From: an uncultured Chitinophagaceae bacterium
Lineage (GTDB): Bacteria; Bacteroidota; Bacteroidia; Chitinophagales; Chitinophagaceae
DNA: 64,000 bases
Assembly (NCBI GenBank): GCA_937958995.1
Contig: CALGAP010000009.1
Location: 62,001 to 126,000 of the forward strand
Direction: 5' to 3'
Numbering within the stretch: position 1 is the first letter of the stretch; every line of letters begins with the position of its first letter. The notes below the pieces were generated by a model. That model was not told the origin of the DNA. It saw only the letters and a list, made by a program, of their open reading frames with translations, and ran no database searches. A program made the position numbers and the translations under genes. This document shows positions 35,202 to 42,866 of the stretch, one piece after another.

Positions 35202-36716
35202 TTGAAAGCGCGAAAGAGGATAAGAGAGAAGTACATCTCCTTTATCCTCTTTCTTTCTTTTACCCTGGTTGCTCCCGCAATTACCCTCAGCCAGAAAATC
35301 TTCGACTTCAATGACAACTGCCGCCAGGCCTATAAAGCCATTATCCAACTGAAACTAGACGAGGGGCAGCGCCTGCTGAACTCAGAAAAATCGCAGCACC
35401 CGGATAACCTCATACCTTACTTCCTCGAAAATTATATCGACTTCTTCACGCTCTTCTTCAATGAGGATCCCGCTGAGTACAAGAAACGCCTGCCCAATCG
35501 CGAGAAGCGGCTGGACATGATCAGCAAAGGACCCGAAAGCTCACCATTTTTCTTATATACCAAGGCGGTGATTCATTTTCAGTGGGCATCGGTAAGGATT
35601 AAGTTGGGAAATAACTGGGATGCGGGCTGGGAATTCAGGAGATCTTTTTTGCAGGTGAGAGATAACCTGAAATCATTTCCTCATTTTTCTCCCAATATAC
35701 TATACAGCGGTGCCATGCAGGTGAGTGCCGGTACTATTCCCGATGGATATAAGTGGCTGAGCAACCTGCTCGGTATAAAGGGCACTATCAAAAATGGAAT
35801 GGAGCAGCTGCAAAAATTCCTGGACGCAGGTGATGAATGGTCGCAGCTGTTTCGCGAAGAGGGTATATTCTACTATTGCTACCTGAAATTTTATATCGAG
35901 AACGATAAGGAAGGCGTGTTTCAATTCATTCGCCAGCAGCAGCTCGACCTGGTAAATAACCACCTCTTCGCATACCTGGCCGCTAACCTGGGCATCAATA
36001 ACCAGATGGCGGAATGGTCAAAGCAAATCATCGGCGCACGCAATATGGAGGCGGGCTATCTGAACACGCCCATCTGGGATATGGAGCTGGGTTATGCCAA
36101 ACTGTTTCACCTGGAGCCCGACGCGCATATTTATTTGGAGCGTTTCATCGAGCATTTCAAAGGCAGGTTCTATGTGAAAGATGTTTTGCAAAAACTCAGC
36201 TGGCATTATTACCTGCAGGGCGACCAGGAAAAAGCAGAAATGTATCGCAAACTGATTGCAAAAAAGGGAAGCACCGACACAGAAGCCGACAAGCAGGCGC
36301 AAAAAGATGCGAACAGCACCACCTGGCCCAACCCGTTGTTGTTGCGCGCGCGATTGCTGAACGATGGCGGTTATCACCGCGAGGCATTGCGTTTATTGCA
36401 TGGCAAAAACCTCGAGAGTTTTTCGCGCACCGAAGAGAAACTCGAGTTCGCCTACCGCGCCGCCAGGTTGTACGACGACCTGCGGACAGATGATGAGGCA
36501 ATCAAATTTTACCAGTTTGCCATCAGCATTGGCGAAAAGCGGAAAGAATACTTTGCCGCGCGCGCCGCGTTACAACTGGGTTTTATATATGAAAGAAAAG
36601 GCGATAAAGCCACGGCCATCAAATGGTTCAGGAAATGCATCTCTATGAAGGATCACGACTACAAGAACAGTCTCGACCAGCGCGCCAAAGCGGGCATAGC
36701 ACGCTGTGAAAATTAG
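35202..36716 (+). CDS. Secreted TPR-like repeat protein
   Basis: I chose the TTG at 35202 because it starts a good signal peptide: a basic n-region (KARKRIREK), the hydrophobic FILFLSFTLVAPAITLS and a cleavage region before QKIFDF. The frame is open further upstream but overlaps the zinc-ribbon gene. The mature part of about 475 residues is helical with TPR-like units (for example ALRLLHGKNLESFSRTEEKLEFAYRAARLY and DDEAIKFYQFAISIGEKRKEYF, then GDKATAIKWFRKCISMKDHDY). It is probably a periplasmic protein-interaction scaffold. A perfect 12-bp inverted repeat covers codons 4 to 17. Confidence 0.75.
   Translation: MKARKRIREKYISFILFLSFTLVAPAITLSQKIFDFNDNCRQAYKAIIQLKLDEGQRLLNSEKSQHPDNLIPYFLENYIDFFTLFFNEDPAEYKKRLPNREKRLDMISKGPESSPFFLYTKAVIHFQWASVRIKLGNNWDAGWEFRRSFLQVRDNLKSFPHFSPNILYSGAMQVSAGTIPDGYKWLSNLLGIKGTIKNGMEQLQKFLDAGDEWSQLFREEGIFYYCYLKFYIENDKEGVFQFIRQQQLDLVNNHLFAYLAANLGINNQMAEWSKQIIGARNMEAGYLNTPIWDMELGYAKLFHLEPDAHIYLERFIEHFKGRFYVKDVLQKLSWHYYLQGDQEKAEMYRKLIAKKGSTDTEADKQAQKDANSTTWPNPLLLRARLLNDGGYHREALRLLHGKNLESFSRTEEKLEFAYRAARLYDDLRTDDEAIKFYQFAISIGEKRKEYFAARAALQLGFIYERKGDKATAIKWFRKCISMKDHDYKNSLDQRAKAGIARCEN
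35212..35253 (+). repeat. 12-bp perfect inverted repeat at the 5' end of the TPR gene
   Basis: GAAAGAGGATAA (35212-35223) and TTATCCTCTTTC (35242-35253) with an 18-nt loop, followed by TTTCTTTT. It is 20 nt after the zinc-ribbon stop and could end that transcript or attenuate the TPR gene. Confidence 0.75.
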
Positions 36717-36763
36717 TATTCCAATTGTTGAAAAACCGATTCCTTCAATTGCTCCCCACCCAC

Positions 36764-36771
36764 TATATTTG
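36764..36771 (+). promoter_or_regulatory. -7 promoter element (TATATTTG) of recN
   Basis: TATATTTG matches TAnnTTTG and ends 7 nt before the GTG start at 36779. No good -33 was found. Confidence 0.4.
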
Positions 36772-36778
36772 ACATTGC

Positions 36779-38437
36779 GTGTTAAAGAAACTGCATATAC
36801 AGAACTATGCCATCATCGAGGAGCTGGAGATTGATTTTCCGGGGCACCTGAATATTATCACGGGTGAAACCGGTGCCGGAAAATCAATACTGATGGGTGC
36901 ACTGTCGCTGATATTAGGCGACCGTGCCGACACGTCTGTACTCCTGAACCGCGAGAAGAAATGTTTTGTAGAGGGATTGTTTGCCGTGTCGGGTAAAAAA
37001 GAAGTGAAGCAATTCCTCCGTGAAAACGACCTGGATGCGGATGAGGAGCTCGTGATCCGCCGCGAGATCAGCGCTGCCGGCAAAAGCCGCGCGTTTGTGA
37101 ACGATACGCCCGTGAACCTGGAGCAACTGCGCCAGTTGAGTTCACTGCTGGTTGACCTGCATCGTCAATTTGATACGCTCGCCCTGGGCGAAAGCGATTT
37201 TCAGCGCGAAGTGCTCGATGCACTGGCTGGTCACCAGGAATTGCTGCTGCAATACCAAACCGTGTACGCACAGTGGCAACACAGCAGCCGCGAACTGGAA
37301 GAACTGCTGCAACAGAAGAATCAATTCACGAAAGAATACGACTACCATAAATTCCTGTTCGATGAGCTGGAAGAGGCCAATTTTCGGGAAAATGAACTGG
37401 AAGAAACGGAAGCAGCACTTCAGTTATTGAATAGTTCAGAGGGAATCAAAACAGTGCTCTCGCGCGTGAGCTATGAACTGGATGAAGGCGAGCAGCCGAT
37501 GGTGCAGCAACTGAAATTGCTCATCAACCAGTTGCAGCCTTATACCAGCTATCATGCTTCACTGCCTGCGCTGATGGAAAGACTGCAATCGGTGCAGGTG
37601 GAGCTGAAAGATATTGCAGGAGAAATTGAGCATATCAACGACCAGGTGCAGTTTGATCCGCAGAAAGTGGAGCAACTGAACGAACGTATTTCTGTCGGCT
37701 ACAAGTTGTTGAAGAAGCATGGCGTTAAGACTACGAACGAATTGCTCGAAATAAAAAATCAGCTGGAAGAAAAACTACAGGCCGTACTGAATATTGATGA
37801 TGCCATTGCCAGCAAGGAAAAAGTAGTGCAACAATTAGTGCAGGAAGCAGAGAGCCTTGCCAAACAGCTTTCTGCCAACAGGGCAAAACAGGTGAAGCCG
37901 CTGCAAGACAAGGTGAACAAACTACTCGCCCAGGTGGGTATGCCCAATGCGCGCCTGCGTGTAGATGTACAACAGTTGCCCGACCTGCAGCGCTACGGTA
38001 AAGATGAAATTGAGTTCCTTTTCGACGCCAACAAAAGCAACCGCTTCGAGCCGGTGCGCAAAGTGGCTTCGGGTGGTGAGCTCAGCCGCCTGATGCTGTG
38101 CATCAAATCGCTGGTGGCCAAATCGCTTGACCTGCCCACGTTGATTTTCGATGAAATAGATACCGGTATTTCAGGTGAGGCTGCCCGCCAGGTAGGAATT
38201 ATTATGAAAGAGCTGGCAGCTAAGAGGCAGGTGATCTGCATCACTCACCAGCCGCAGATTGCGGGCAAGGCTGATGCACATTTCTTCGTGTACAAAGAAA
38301 TCCGGGGCGAGGAAGTTAAGACGGGCATTCGATTGTTAACCCAGGACGAGCGCATTACTGCTATAGCCAAAATGCTGAGCGGTGAAAAACCCACCGCGGC
38401 CGCCCTGGAGAATGCCCGCGAAATGGTAATGAACTAA
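36779..38437 (+). CDS. recN: DNA repair protein RecN
   Basis: This 552-residue SMC-like ATPase starts with GTG. Walker A GETGAGKS is at 29-36. Long coiled coils fill the middle (about 150-370). The ABC signature VASGGELSRLMLCIKSL and Walker B TLIFDEIDTGISGEAA lie in the C-terminal third, followed by QVICITHQPQIAGKAD. It acts early in double-strand-break repair, holding DNA ends. The gene follows the TPR gene by 62 nt with its own -7 element, and a small membrane-protein gene follows after 6 nt. Confidence 0.96.
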   Translation: MLKKLHIQNYAIIEELEIDFPGHLNIITGETGAGKSILMGALSLILGDRADTSVLLNREKKCFVEGLFAVSGKKEVKQFLRENDLDADEELVIRREISAAGKSRAFVNDTPVNLEQLRQLSSLLVDLHRQFDTLALGESDFQREVLDALAGHQELLLQYQTVYAQWQHSSRELEELLQQKNQFTKEYDYHKFLFDELEEANFRENELEETEAALQLLNSSEGIKTVLSRVSYELDEGEQPMVQQLKLLINQLQPYTSYHASLPALMERLQSVQVELKDIAGEIEHINDQVQFDPQKVEQLNERISVGYKLLKKHGVKTTNELLEIKNQLEEKLQAVLNIDDAIASKEKVVQQLVQEAESLAKQLSANRAKQVKPLQDKVNKLLAQVGMPNARLRVDVQQLPDLQRYGKDEIEFLFDANKSNRFEPVRKVASGGELSRLMLCIKSLVAKSLDLPTLIFDEIDTGISGEAARQVGIIMKELAAKRQVICITHQPQIAGKADAHFFVYKEIRGEEVKTGIRLLTQDERITAIAKMLSGEKPTAAALENAREMVMN

Positions 38438-38443
38438 GCGCAT

Positions 38444-38662
38444 ATGCAATTGCGTTCCCTGCTGATATTGCTGATTATACTGGCCGCCCTGGTATCTGCC
38501 TGGATGTTTAACCGCTTTTTGCAGAAACTGATCCAACCCCGCCGTAACTTTGGATTGCTGCTCGTATACCTGCTTGTAATTCTTGTTTTTGTTGCTTGGT
38601 ACACGTTTCTGTTAGTATGGATGATCACAAAAATTTTTCCGCAACCTTTACCACAGGCATAG
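38444..38662 (+). CDS. Small two-helix membrane protein
   Basis: This 72-residue protein starts 6 nt after recN. Two hydrophobic segments (LLILLIILAALVSAWMF and LLLVYLLVILVFVAWYTFLL) are separated by a short basic loop (KLIQPRRNFG). No family is recognised. Its close spacing argues for cotranscription with recN, but a functional link is speculative. Confidence 0.65.
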   Translation: MQLRSLLILLIILAALVSAWMFNRFLQKLIQPRRNFGLLLVYLLVILVFVAWYTFLLVWMITKIFPQPLPQA

Positions 38663-38867
38663 TATGTCACGGTTTTAATTTTTACATTTACCCATATTAT
38701 TCGAATGATGCCCTGCATTAAGCGGGCGCCTTTGAAAGCTGAACTCTTCAACAGTTACCATCAACCTATCTTACCACCGCATTCAACCCGGTATCGGGAT
38801 TCCCAAGTACCAGTTGTGCGTACAGCATGACCCTGCACATTTTTGTCCAAATAAAAAACTTATTGCA

Positions 38868-39101
38868 ATGGCATGGAATATCGAAGCGGACCTGAAAAGG
38901 GTGGGAGAAAACCTGCGCCGGCTGCGCACTGATCGCGGTTTGTCGGTGGAAGAAGTGGCAAAAGCCATCCATTTTTCCCCGCAATTATTACAGCAACTTG
39001 AAGAGGGAGCGTATCCTGAATGTAAGCTGGAGACCATATTCGACCTGATGGACTATTATGGCGTGTCGGGCGAAGCGGTATTTGGGAAAGGCGGTAAATA
39101 G
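38868..39101 (+). CDS. Small XRE-type helix-turn-helix protein
   Basis: The 77-residue product from the ATG at 38868 is a single HTH_3 domain: ADLKRVGENLRRLRTDRGLS, then VEEVAKAIHFSPQLLQQLEEG as the helix-turn-helix, then CKLETIFDLMDYYGVSGEAVF. It lacks any effector domain. It lies alone in front of fabI, 49 nt upstream, after a 205-nt gap behind the small membrane protein. Regulation of fabI or itself is possible but not shown. Confidence 0.82.
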   Translation: MAWNIEADLKRVGENLRRLRTDRGLSVEEVAKAIHFSPQLLQQLEEGAYPECKLETIFDLMDYYGVSGEAVFGKGGK

Positions 39102-39121
39102 TCATTCTGCGCGCTTTACCC

Positions 39122-39129
39122 TATTTTTG
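39122..39129 (+). promoter_or_regulatory. -7 promoter element (TATTTTTG) of fabI
   Basis: TATTTTTG fits TAnnTTTG and lies 21 nt before the ATG. The -33 region is unclear. Confidence 0.35.
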
Positions 39130-39150
39130 CGCCATTAAATACCGCTAACA

Positions 39151-39963
39151 ATGGCTTATAACTTACTCAAAGGAAAGAAAGGTATCATATTCGGCGCGCT
39201 GGATGAAAAATCCATTGCCTGGAAGACCGCCTTGCGTTGTCATGAAGAAGGCGCGCAGCTGGTTCTGACCAATGCGCCCGTTGCTCTTCGTATGGGCGAG
39301 ATCAATAAACTGGCCGAGCAGGTGCAGGCCCCGGTCATTGGCGCCGATGTGGTGAATATGGACGATCTGAAAAAATTGTTTGAAGAATCGATGAAGCATT
39401 TTGGCGGCGGCGTTGATTTCATTTTGCATTCTATTGGTATGAGCCTGAACGTGCGCAAAGGCAAACATTATACTGAAATTGATTATGGCTTCAACCAAAA
39501 GACGCTCGACATTTCTGCGATGTCGCTGCACCGCGTGTTGCGCACCGCCTGGGAACTGGATGCTATCAACGAATGGGGCAGCGTGGTAGCGCTTACTTAT
39601 ATCGCGGCACAACGCGTATTCCCCGACTATAACGAAATGGCCGATGCCAAAGCATTGCTCGAAAGCGTGGCCCGCAGTTTTGGTTATCACTATGCCATCA
39701 AGAAAAAAGTGCGTGTAAATACCGTGTCACAATCACCCACCCGCACCACTGCCGGCAGCGGCGTAAAAGGCTTCGACGGCTTTATCAATTATGCAGAAAA
39801 AATGAGCCCGTTGGGTAATGCCACTGCAGAACAATGCGCCGACTACTGCGTTACGCTCTTCAGCGATCTCACCCGTATGGTGACTATGCAGAATCTCTTC
39901 CATGACGGAGGATTCTCCTTTACGGGAATTTCGCATGCGGTGATTGAGCAAATGGAGAAATAA
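39151..39963 (+). CDS. fabI: Enoyl-[acyl-carrier-protein] reductase FabI
   Basis: This 270-residue SDR-superfamily protein has the divergent FabI cofactor motif GIIFGALDEKSIAW and the catalytic Tyr160-x6-Lys167 (PDYNEMADAK). It also has RVNTVSQSPTRTTAGSGVKG and a C-terminal DLTRMVTMQNLFHDGGFSFTG. It reduces trans-2-enoyl-ACP with NADH in the last step of fatty-acid elongation. The usual catalytic spacing Tyr-x6-Lys is intact. It is followed by a strong terminator. Confidence 0.95.
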   Translation: MAYNLLKGKKGIIFGALDEKSIAWKTALRCHEEGAQLVLTNAPVALRMGEINKLAEQVQAPVIGADVVNMDDLKKLFEESMKHFGGGVDFILHSIGMSLNVRKGKHYTEIDYGFNQKTLDISAMSLHRVLRTAWELDAINEWGSVVALTYIAAQRVFPDYNEMADAKALLESVARSFGYHYAIKKKVRVNTVSQSPTRTTAGSGVKGFDGFINYAEKMSPLGNATAEQCADYCVTLFSDLTRMVTMQNLFHDGGFSFTGISHAVIEQMEK

Positions 39964-39990
39964 TAGTTTAGGTGAGAATGCCACCCAATA

Positions 39991-40026
39991 AAAAATCCAA
40001 ATGAGATTCTCATTTGGATTTTTCTT
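39991..40026 (+). terminator. Intrinsic terminator of fabI
   Basis: AAAAATCCAAATGAGA (39991-40006) is the reverse complement of 40008-40023, a near-perfect long hairpin whose A- and T-rich ends serve both strands. TTTCTTTTTT follows. It may also stop the convergent DUF2795 transcript. Confidence 0.85.
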
Positions 40027-40150
40027 TTTTAGAATTTTCGCTGTTAGATTATTTAAATCTTGTCGCTTTTTGCTTGTGATTTTTTGGGTTCTTGTTTTTT
40101 TGTTCCTGGGCTTTCCCTTTAGAATTCCCCAGATTTTAATTGCTTACCCC

Positions 40151-40372
40151 TTAATACTCGTCTTCATTAAAGAAAAAGTCATCCTGGCTGGGGTAATCAG
40201 GCCAGATGTCTTCGATACCTTCATAAATTTCGCCTTCGTCTTCCAACTCCTGGAGGTTCTCCACCACCTCGATGGGTGCACCGCTACGGATGGCATAGTC
40301 AATCAATTCATCTTTGGTAGCAGGCCAGGGTGCGTCTTCCAGGTAGGATGCCAGTTCAAGTGTCCAAAACAT
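40151..40372 (-). CDS. DUF2795 protein
   Basis: This is a 73-residue acidic protein: MFWTLELASYLEDAPWPATK, DELIDYAIRSGAPIEVVENL, then QELEDEGEIYEGIEDIWPDY. It matches DUF2795, a short helical family widespread in Bacteroidota and other phyla. The pattern of a PATKDEL-type turn and a Val/Glu-rich helix suggests a small three-helix fold. Function unknown. It has its own promoter on the minus strand at 40428-40458. Confidence 0.85.
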   Translation of the reverse strand: MFWTLELASYLEDAPWPATKDELIDYAIRSGAPIEVVENLQELEDEGEIYEGIEDIWPDYPSQDDFFFNEDEY

Positions 40373-40427
40373 GTTAGCCTGTTTTAAATTTTCCTAATGG
40401 TAAATTCTGAGTCCCTGCAATTTTTCG

Positions 40428-40458
40428 CAAATGTAAATTTCCTGACGAAAAAACCAAA
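40428..40458 (-). promoter_or_regulatory. Promoter of the DUF2795 gene
   Basis: On the minus strand TTTG (40455-40458), a 19-nt spacer and TACATTTG (40428-40435) match the Bacteroidota consensus exactly. The leader would be about 50 nt. Confidence 0.6.
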
Positions 40459-40564
40459 TCTATCTTTTAACAGCCGCCTGAACGGTTTCTTAAAAAAACA
40501 GCATTTCAGGTAGTATGAACGGGAAGCCATTGGTTTGTAGTATCTTGTTTCGAATTTTCTATAC

Positions 40565-41215
40565 ATGTTAACGGCCACCAATATTCACAAGTATTACGGT
40601 CAATTATGGGTGCTCAAAGGTGTTGATCTTTCCGTAAAGCAGGGAGAGATTGTAAGCATCGTGGGCCCTTCCGGCTCTGGGAAAAGTACCCTGCTCCATA
40701 TTCTCGGCACACTCGACAGCCCGAGCAGCGGTGATGTTTACATTAATCAGCAACGTATAGACTTCCGCGACGACCGGCAGGTTGCACTTTTCCGCAACCG
40801 TCATATTGGTTTCGTGTTCCAGTTTCACCACCTGCTGCCCGAATTCACGGCGCTGGAGAATGTATGCATACCCGGCTGGATGGCCGGCCGCCGCAAGAAG
40901 GAAGTGGCAGACAGGGCGGTGTCGCTGCTGAAGCATTTGGGACTGGGTGAGAGAATAGACAACAAACCCAACGCACTCAGCGGCGGCGAGCAGCAACGTG
41001 TGGCAGTGGCCCGCGCCCTGATCAATAAACCCGATATTGTGTTTGCCGACGAACCTACCGGCAACCTGGATTCGGCCAATGCCCGCGAACTGCACCAACT
41101 GTTCTTCGATCTGCGCAAGCAATTCAACCAGACTTTCCTCATTGTGACCCACAACGAAGAGCTGGCGCAAATGAGCGACCGGGTGTTACATATGAAAGAT
41201 GGTAAGATTGTTTAA
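40565..41215 (+). CDS. ABC transporter ATP-binding protein, LolD-like
   Basis: This 216-residue ATPase has Walker A GPSGSGKST (34-42), the Q-loop FVFQFHHLLPEFTALENV, signature LSGGEQQRVAVARAL and Walker B DIVFADEPTGNLD. The FHHLLPEFTALENV wording is typical of LolD, which powers lipoprotein release from the inner membrane by LolCE, and of related MacB-type ATPases. No permease gene is adjacent. Its stop overlaps the stop of the convergent cobalamin adenosyltransferase gene through TTAA at 41212-41215. Confidence 0.88.
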   Translation: MLTATNIHKYYGQLWVLKGVDLSVKQGEIVSIVGPSGSGKSTLLHILGTLDSPSSGDVYINQQRIDFRDDRQVALFRNRHIGFVFQFHHLLPEFTALENVCIPGWMAGRRKKEVADRAVSLLKHLGLGERIDNKPNALSGGEQQRVAVARALINKPDIVFADEPTGNLDSANARELHQLFFDLRKQFNQTFLIVTHNEELAQMSDRVLHMKDGKIV

Positions 41216-41775
41216 ACGCGCGGCTTCCAGGGAATTTCAGGAACCTGCCACTGGTGGGCAACATAACGGGCCAGCACAAACAGGTAATCGCTCAGGCGGT
41301 TGAGGTATTTGATGATAACAGGCTCCACTTCTTCGCTTTCCATTTCAAGTCGTACGCAACAACGCTCGGCGCGGCGGCACACGCAGCGGGTGATATGTAT
41401 TTGTGAAATCACGGGGTGACCGCCTGTTACTATAAAACTTTTCATGGGTGGCATGGCCTCGTTCATGCGGTCGATCTCTTTTTCCAGCAGGCTTACATCC
41501 GACTCATGCAGGTCGGGGATGCGCAGTTTGGGTTCTTTTTCAGGATCGCAGGCCAGGGAGGAGTTGAGGGTAAAAAGCCGGTCCTGCACTTCCTGCAAAA
41601 CGGCTTGTTCCTGCGGCAGTTCACCCAGCAGGTCCTTGCAAAGACCTATCCAACTGCTCAGTTCATCCACGGTGCCATAGGCTTCGATGCGCAGATGCGA
41701 TTTAGGAACCTTTGTGCCGCCAATAAGGGAAGTGGTACCCTTATCACCCGTCCTGGTATAAATTTTCTGGGCCAT
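41212..41775 (-). CDS. pduO: Cob(I)yrinic acid a,c-diamide adenosyltransferase, PduO type
   Basis: The 187-residue protein opens with KIYTRTGDKGTTSLIGGTKV, the PduO/CobO-type ATP-binding motif, followed by LRIEAYGTVDELSSWIGL. The later CVCRRAERCCVRL and LNRLSDYLFVLARYVAH contain the conserved Arg/Glu and Asp of the corrinoid site. It transfers the adenosyl group of ATP to cob(I)alamin. No other cobalamin gene lies in the window. It is 2 nt downstream of an ABC ATPase gene and so third in a gatC-ATPase-pduO operon. Confidence 0.93.
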   Translation of the reverse strand: MAQKIYTRTGDKGTTSLIGGTKVPKSHLRIEAYGTVDELSSWIGLCKDLLGELPQEQAVLQEVQDRLFTLNSSLACDPEKEPKLRIPDLHESDVSLLEKEIDRMNEAMPPMKSFIVTGGHPVISQIHITRCVCRRAERCCVRLEMESEEVEPVIIKYLNRLSDYLFVLARYVAHQWQVPEIPWKPRV

Positions 41776-41777
41776 TA

Positions 41778-42479
41778 CTATACAGTCAACGATTCATGTT
41801 TCAGCGTATCGCTTTCAATCAGGCCGTCGCGCAGGCGCACCACGCGCTTGGCGTAGCTGGCGATATCTTCTTCGTGGGTTACCAGCACAACGGTATTGCC
41901 GGCCTCCTGGATCTTGCTGAAGATTTCCATAATCTCGGCCGAGGTTTTTGAATCGAGGTTTCCTGTAGGCTCGTCGGCAAGTATAAGCGAAGGGTTGTTT
42001 ACCAGCGCCCGCGCTATAGCAACGCGCTGGCACTGACCGCCCGACAGTTCATTGGGCTTATGGTCTTTTCTCGATTCCAGTCCAACTTTCTGGATTACGG
42101 CCATCGCCATCTCTGTACGCAGCTTGCGCGAGGTGCCTGCATAAACCAGCGGCAGCGCTACATTTTCCAGGGCGGTAAGTCGCGGCAACAGGTTGAACTG
42201 CTGAAACACAAAGCCAATCTCTTTATTGCGTATTTCAGCCAGCTGGTCATCGCTCATCTTACTTACATCATGGCCATTGAGTATATATTTTCCCGCGGTG
42301 GGCGAGTCGAGGCAGCCGAGTATATTCATCAGCGTACTTTTTCCCGAACCCGAAGGCCCCATCAGCGCTACGTACTCATTCTTTTTGATGTCGAGGTCAA
42401 TGCCTTTGAGCACACGCAGTTCCTGCCTGCCCATGAAATAACTTTTTCTGATCTGTTCGAGGTGGATGATGCTCTGCAT
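41778..42479 (-). CDS. ABC transporter ATP-binding protein, MacB-like
   Basis: This 233-residue ATPase has Walker A GPSGSGKST (41-49), FVFQQFNLLPRLTALENVALP, signature ELSGGQCQRVAIARAL and Walker B LILADEPTGNLDSKT. The wording is that of the MacB/LolD/FtsE group, which energises mechanotransmission permeases rather than import. There is no permease gene next to it, and a second ATPase of the same group lies 560 nt away on the other strand. It sits 10 nt after gatC and 2 nt before pduO, so it should be cotranscribed with both. Confidence 0.9.
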   Translation of the reverse strand: MQSIIHLEQIRKSYFMGRQELRVLKGIDLDIKKNEYVALMGPSGSGKSTLMNILGCLDSPTAGKYILNGHDVSKMSDDQLAEIRNKEIGFVFQQFNLLPRLTALENVALPLVYAGTSRKLRTEMAMAVIQKVGLESRKDHKPNELSGGQCQRVAIARALVNNPSLILADEPTGNLDSKTSAEIMEIFSKIQEAGNTVVLVTHEEDIASYAKRVVRLRDGLIESDTLKHESLTV

Positions 42480-42489
42480 ATGCTGTAAG

Positions 42490-42783
42490 TTAACCTTTGT
42501 TGATCACTTTTGGAACCCTGAAATAAACACCATCGGTATCGGGTGCATTTTTCAAACCTTCTTCGCGGCTGATGGAGCCCTGCACCACATCTTCGCGCAG
42601 CACATTGATGCTGTCGCTCATATGCAGCAGCGGCTCAACGCCTTCCGTATTCAGCTCGTTCAGTTTATCCACAAAAGCGATCATTCTCTCCAGGTCTTTC
42701 CGCAAATTTTCCTTCTCTTCCTGGTTAAACTGCAGGCGGGCCAGGTTGGCGAGTTTGTCGATCAGGGCGTCGTTTACTTCCAT
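42490..42783 (-). CDS. gatC: Asp-tRNA(Asn)/Glu-tRNA(Gln) amidotransferase subunit GatC
   Basis: This is a 97-residue subunit: VNDALIDKLANLARLQFNQEE, then LRKDLERMIAFVDKLNELNT, EGVEPLLHMS and LREDVVQGSISREEGLKNAP, the standard GatC pattern. With GatA and GatB it converts misacylated Glu-tRNA(Gln) and Asp-tRNA(Asn). gatA and gatB are not in the window. It is the first gene of a three-gene operon and has a -7 element 5 nt ahead of its ATG. Confidence 0.93.
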   Translation of the reverse strand: MEVNDALIDKLANLARLQFNQEEKENLRKDLERMIAFVDKLNELNTEGVEPLLHMSDSINVLREDVVQGSISREEGLKNAPDTDGVYFRVPKVINKG

Positions 42784-42788
42784 GAACG

Positions 42789-42796
42789 CAAATATA
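42789..42796 (-). promoter_or_regulatory. -7 promoter element (TATATTTG) of gatC
   Basis: On the minus strand TATATTTG ends 5 nt before the gatC start at 42783, predicting a leaderless mRNA. Confidence 0.45.
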
Positions 42797-42849
42797 GCGG
42801 TTTCGGGTTGCAGGCACCAGCAAGCGGCGCCAGCAACCCCGAAACTTCT

Positions 42850-42857
42850 TATCTTCG
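42850..42857 (+). promoter_or_regulatory. -7-like element (TATCTTCG) of trpS
   Basis: TATCTTCG differs from TAnnTTTG at one position and ends 9 nt before the trpS ATG at 42867. Confidence 0.35.
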
Positions 42858-42866
42858 CCCTCCTTT

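Noticed and set aside
34424..35317. Phe/Leu-rich minus-strand frame of 297 codons
   Set aside because: It is the antisense of the coiled-coil zinc-ribbon gene; Glu/Lys-rich codons read backward give Phe/Leu/Ser.
38814..38867. Upstream in-frame extension of the small HTH gene
   Set aside because: The extension adds a non-conserved stretch with no initiation signal; the ATG at 38868 starts just before the conserved domain.
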